A stretch of 18,606 bases of DNA from Hahellaceae bacterium (GTDB lineage Bacteria; Pseudomonadota; Gammaproteobacteria; Pseudomonadales; Oleiphilaceae). Each line of letters opens with the position of its first letter. Positions within the stretch are counted from its first letter, which is position 1. This document shows, piece after piece, positions 16,309-18,606 of this stretch. The stretch covers positions 1 to 18,606 of the forward strand of contig JADJWY010000003.1 in assembly GCA_016716085.1 (NCBI GenBank), in the 5' to 3' direction. The notes under the pieces were generated by a model. The model had not been told where the DNA came from, did not search any database, and was given only the letters and a program-made list of their open reading frames with translations. Made by a program: the position numbers and the translations under genes.

Positions 16309-17363
16309 CTACCAACTGACGCCCAGCCCCAACAGCGTTCTCACATCCTGGGTTTTGATGTCATCAGCATCAGTGCGATCCCATTCGGTTTTAAACGTCA
16401 GTCCAACCCAGTGATTGAATTTGTGCCGCACGCTGACCTCTCTGCGTCGATGATTTGATCCAGCGGGATGGAGTAGGGCCGGAATAAACACCTTCCGCCT
16501 TAAACGTAATCGGAAGCCATTGCATTTCCTCTTCGTATTTGAGTGTTAGCGACATAGAGTTGAAGCGGAGCAGCAAAGGGTCGGTTGCGTTATCAGTGGT
16601 TTCCCAGCTGTAACGAAAGCGTGTGATCTCCCCGGTTGCTTGCTTCGAGGGAGTTTTGCGGTGCGGAAGAAAGCGATGACCTACGCCACCCCCCGTACAC
16701 CCAATATTTTTCATTGTTATTGAGTCGATTGCGGCCTTTGCCCACCCTCGGCTCCTGACAAACCACTGGTCGGTGAAAAAGTAATCGCTGGTCACCGAGG
16801 TGATCTGATGTGTCCTCGCTTTTCTGCCCCCCCGCCGTGTTTCATAGTCGAATTCCGATTCGGCCCGATGCCGCCATCGCTGCTTCTCCAGCGTGGTATC
16901 GAGGTCAACTTCGATCTGTTGGGTTTCATCGCCATTTTTAATGTCCAGATCGAAAGTCCAAATCCCCATCCTGTCCAGCTATCGAGGCGGGCATTGGGCC
17001 GTGCCAGCGAATGAATCGATTTTTAGCGGGATGACCTCTCCACTGGCGGTTGTGACGGTCCCCTCTTCGCCACGGTAGAGGTTGTCAGCGTGATCCCCTC
17101 GACCCCTCGGCGCTCGACTTCGAGCGGGTTGCGTTGATTCAAATGACCGAATCGACGACCGCCCGATCACCGCCGTCCCCAAGGCACCTGTTTTTATCAC
17201 CAGCGCATTAGCTTCCGTAGCGTATCTCCCCTGTTAATCGGTCATTGTTCTTTAGCCAGACCGTATCAGCGAGGCCTCGGCCGGTGGTCAGAGAAAGGGA
17301 GTGTGAGCACACCCGTGCGAAGGCGAAAACGGTTTTGGCTGAAAAAAGGAAAAGTGCGGACAT
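16309..17363 (-). CDS. DUF481 outer-membrane protein (YdiY-like), frameshifted
   Basis: The start is taken at ATG 17363, giving a leader (MSALFLFSAKTVFAFA...) that runs into ADTVWLKNNDRLTGEIRYG, the classic opening of DUF481 proteins just after the signal peptide. Later pieces are VTTASGEVIPLKIDSFAG, DRMGIWTFDLDIKNGDETQQ, TTLEKQRWRHRAESEFDYET, TSVTSDYFFTDQWFVRSRG, GVGHRFLPHRKTPSK, ITRFRYSWETTDNA, LTLKYEEEMQWLPITFKAEG, and a final strand VRHKFNHWVGLTFKTEWDRT ending LLGLGVSW. Alternating strands with aromatic residues at the ends fit a beta-barrel. Reconstructed length is about 351 residues, normal for the family. Indels lie near 17214, 17110, 16990, 16730 and 16455. The role is unknown. Confidence 0.87.
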
Positions 17364-17431
17364 GGCTCAGGGTCGACTATGCTAAAGAAATTGTTTCAAA
17401 CCCAGCATTGCTGAGGGAATAAACTAGAACT

Positions 17432-18150
17432 ATGTCGGAAGCGGCGGAACTGATCAATCTTTATCGGCAAAAACGAGCCTATCTGAAAGGGTCGTTCTCG
17501 GCGCTTGATCAAAGACTGGCCCAACGTGCAATGCTGAGGTGTCTACATTACGGGACTGCTGTCTGATTACATTTCTGGAACTGGGTGGAAATGTTCATCG
17601 CCTGCCCCGGATTATGTTCGGCATGAAATTGACGCCTACCGAGAGGCCAGGACTGTCCATCGGAGGGTGGTCAGGGGCTGGCAGAGGAAGCAAATCCGGG
17701 CCTATCGGGGGCGGCTTTTTTTTATTAGCGGATCTGAACGCCCAGGCACTTAGCGAGGCGCTCCAAAATGCGTGGGCAGCCCCTGCCCATCCTGTTAGCC
17801 TCTCCCACCTTTGAGCCGATTGTGGCGGCCTTGGAGTCTCGGACCGTCTCTCTGCTCAAACTCCTCCCGTCAAGCGGTCTGATTCCGGCGTCACGGGATA
17901 TTTATCAGAAATTTTCGGCTCACCGGAAAGGAATACCCACTCGCCGTCTCAGATGCCTGCGGTGACTATCACGATCTCGCACGAAGCTGGTGTCAGGCCA
18001 CCCAGCTGCTGATCGAAATCATCAACGACCGGATGCGGGTGGGCAAACTCTGGGCGAACTCCGCCTCGAACACCCGTCCCGCATCATTGATGCACGTTTG
18101 CGCGAGATTGCTGGAGTCGCCCAAGTGATCGGATCGATGTGCCCGAATAA
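17432..18150 (+). CDS. Unrecognised cytoplasmic protein of about 239 residues (frameshifted)
   Basis: ATG 17432 is preceded by GAGGG and begins MSEAAELINLYRQKRAYLKG and SFSALDQRLAQRAML. After several frame changes come YVRHEIDAYREAR, AAFLLADLNAQALSEALQNA, EPIVAALESRTVSLLKLLP, IPASRDIYQKFSA, YHDLARSWCQATQLLIEIIN, DRMRVG and a final ELRLEHPSRIIDARLREIAG ending VPE, stop TAA 18148-18150. It looks largely helical, has no signal peptide or membrane helix, and no motif that I recognise. The gene converges on the M32 carboxypeptidase gene with a 12-bp gap. Frames are too broken for a confident product; the middle (17540-17760) is the least certain. Confidence 0.5.
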
Positions 18151-18162
18151 GAACATCCGCGG

Positions 18163-18606
18163 CTACTGATTGAGTAGCGTCTGCGAATGTGTTGCAGGAA
18201 GTAGGCTGCCGAGGTCGTCTCCCCGTGGCCTGTTGCATCGGTCAGGCGTGCTCAGTCGGCATCCGTGTGACCAGATATGGGTAGTCGCCGCGCCGCAGGG
18301 GAACTGTATCGCCGCTCCAGCAAGCACTCATCCAGCTCCGGTAAATCCCGCCTGATGGCGTGGAACAGTTAGGCAGCGTTGAGTGCCCGAGGGTGTAGGT
18401 CGGGAAATAACCAAATGCCGGAAGACGGTGAATATCCTGAAGACAGCCGTTGCGAAAATCACCCTTCTGTTGAGAGGCCCGGGTAACTTGAAGCATCTTC
18501 TCGTTTCACACAAATCAGGATGTCCCGCGCTTCGATTTTCCGTTGATCAGGTCAATTCGATTTCGTACCGCAACACAATGTGCTGGGTAGGTCACCTCAT
18601 CCGCCT
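18163..18606 (-). CDS. M32-family (Taq-type) metallocarboxypeptidase, C-terminal part, frameshifted
   Basis: The visible C-terminal 148 codons read, across frames, DEVTYPAH, EIELDLINGK-like ELDLINGK, GLSTEGDFRNGCLQDIH, AFGYFPTYTLG, AAQLFHAIRRDLPELDECLL, IWSHGCRLSTPD, LMQQATGETTSAAYFLQHIR and RRY. GCLQDIHW-like and FGYFPTYTLG segments with the ATGE...YFLQHI end are characteristic of M32 carboxypeptidases. These are soluble zinc enzymes that remove C-terminal residues. The HEXXH zinc motif would lie right of base 18606 and is not seen. The stop is placed at 18163-18165 because one base added near 18172 gives RRRYLNQ and TAG; in the uncorrected frame it would run on. Indels are frequent. Confidence 0.85.

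Noticed and set aside
17310..17322. GTGTGAGCACAC dyad resembling a CRP half-site
   Set aside because: It lies inside the reconstructed leader of the DUF481 gene and lacks the TGTGA-N6-TCACA spacing.
1..18606. CRISPR arrays, tRNA or rRNA genes, phage or defence modules
   Set aside because: No regularly spaced repeats, cloverleaf or rRNA-like segments, integrases or defence motifs were seen on either strand.

Overview
The window looks like gammaproteobacterial chromosome, probably from a marine or halophilic lineage of the Marinobacter/Oceanospirillales type. That assignment is inferred from gene content: an SLC5-type (CbrA-like) sensor kinase facing a DUF4212/VC_2705-type symporter pair, a cNMP-CBS-DUF294 protein overlapping a DnaQ-like exonuclease, RlmI, and a GMC oxidoreductase followed by tatA-tatB. 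No rRNA, tRNA, CRISPR array, phage module or plasmid function was seen.

Layout. 1-1373 (-): N-terminal transporter-like half of an SLC5 sensor kinase, running off the left edge. 1476-3533 (+): DUF4212 small subunit and sodium:solute symporter, closed by a hairpin terminator. 3602-4339 (-): unrecognised exported protein, divergent from the next locus. 4573-7914 (+): Tat-exported GMC oxidoreductase split by a complete IS1380-family element (5284-6959), then tatA and tatB. 8417-9613 (-): rlmI. 9692-10531 (+): short secretin-domain protein, tail-to-tail with a small conserved protein with a Gly/Met tail (10528-10920, -). 11110-12551 (+): an unrecognised 171-codon protein and a WG-repeat protein. 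12620-15143 (-): DUF294 protein and DnaQ-like exonuclease, coupled by a TAATG overlap. 15256-16263 (+): DUF302 protein and CBS-pair protein. 16309-17363 (-): DUF481 outer-membrane protein. 17432-18150 (+): unrecognised protein. 18163-18606 (-): C-terminal end of an M32 carboxypeptidase.

Most genes at the two ends (about 1-5000 and 11000-18600) are broken by many small frameshifts, while several in the middle (IS transposase, tatA, tatB, secretin-like protein, Gly/Met-tail protein, most of rlmI) read cleanly. Adjacent frames join into recognisable full-length proteins, which points mainly to sequencing or assembly error rather than gene death. Coordinates of frameshifted genes are therefore reconstructions. 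The one disruption that is clearly biological is the IS insertion in the GMC gene: it has a perfect 13-bp terminal inverted repeat and a 5-bp target duplication, and removing the IS plus one duplication copy restores the reading frame.

Functional reading. Two themes stand out: carbon sensing and uptake (sensor kinase, symporter, cNMP/CBS regulator, exonuclease), and a Tat-exported oxidoreductase packaged with its own TatA and TatB but no TatC. I see no convincing new defence or mobile system. The most notable items are the GMC-TatAB unit and its IS disruption, the divergent operator-like repeats, and three or four conserved-looking proteins with no recognised function.
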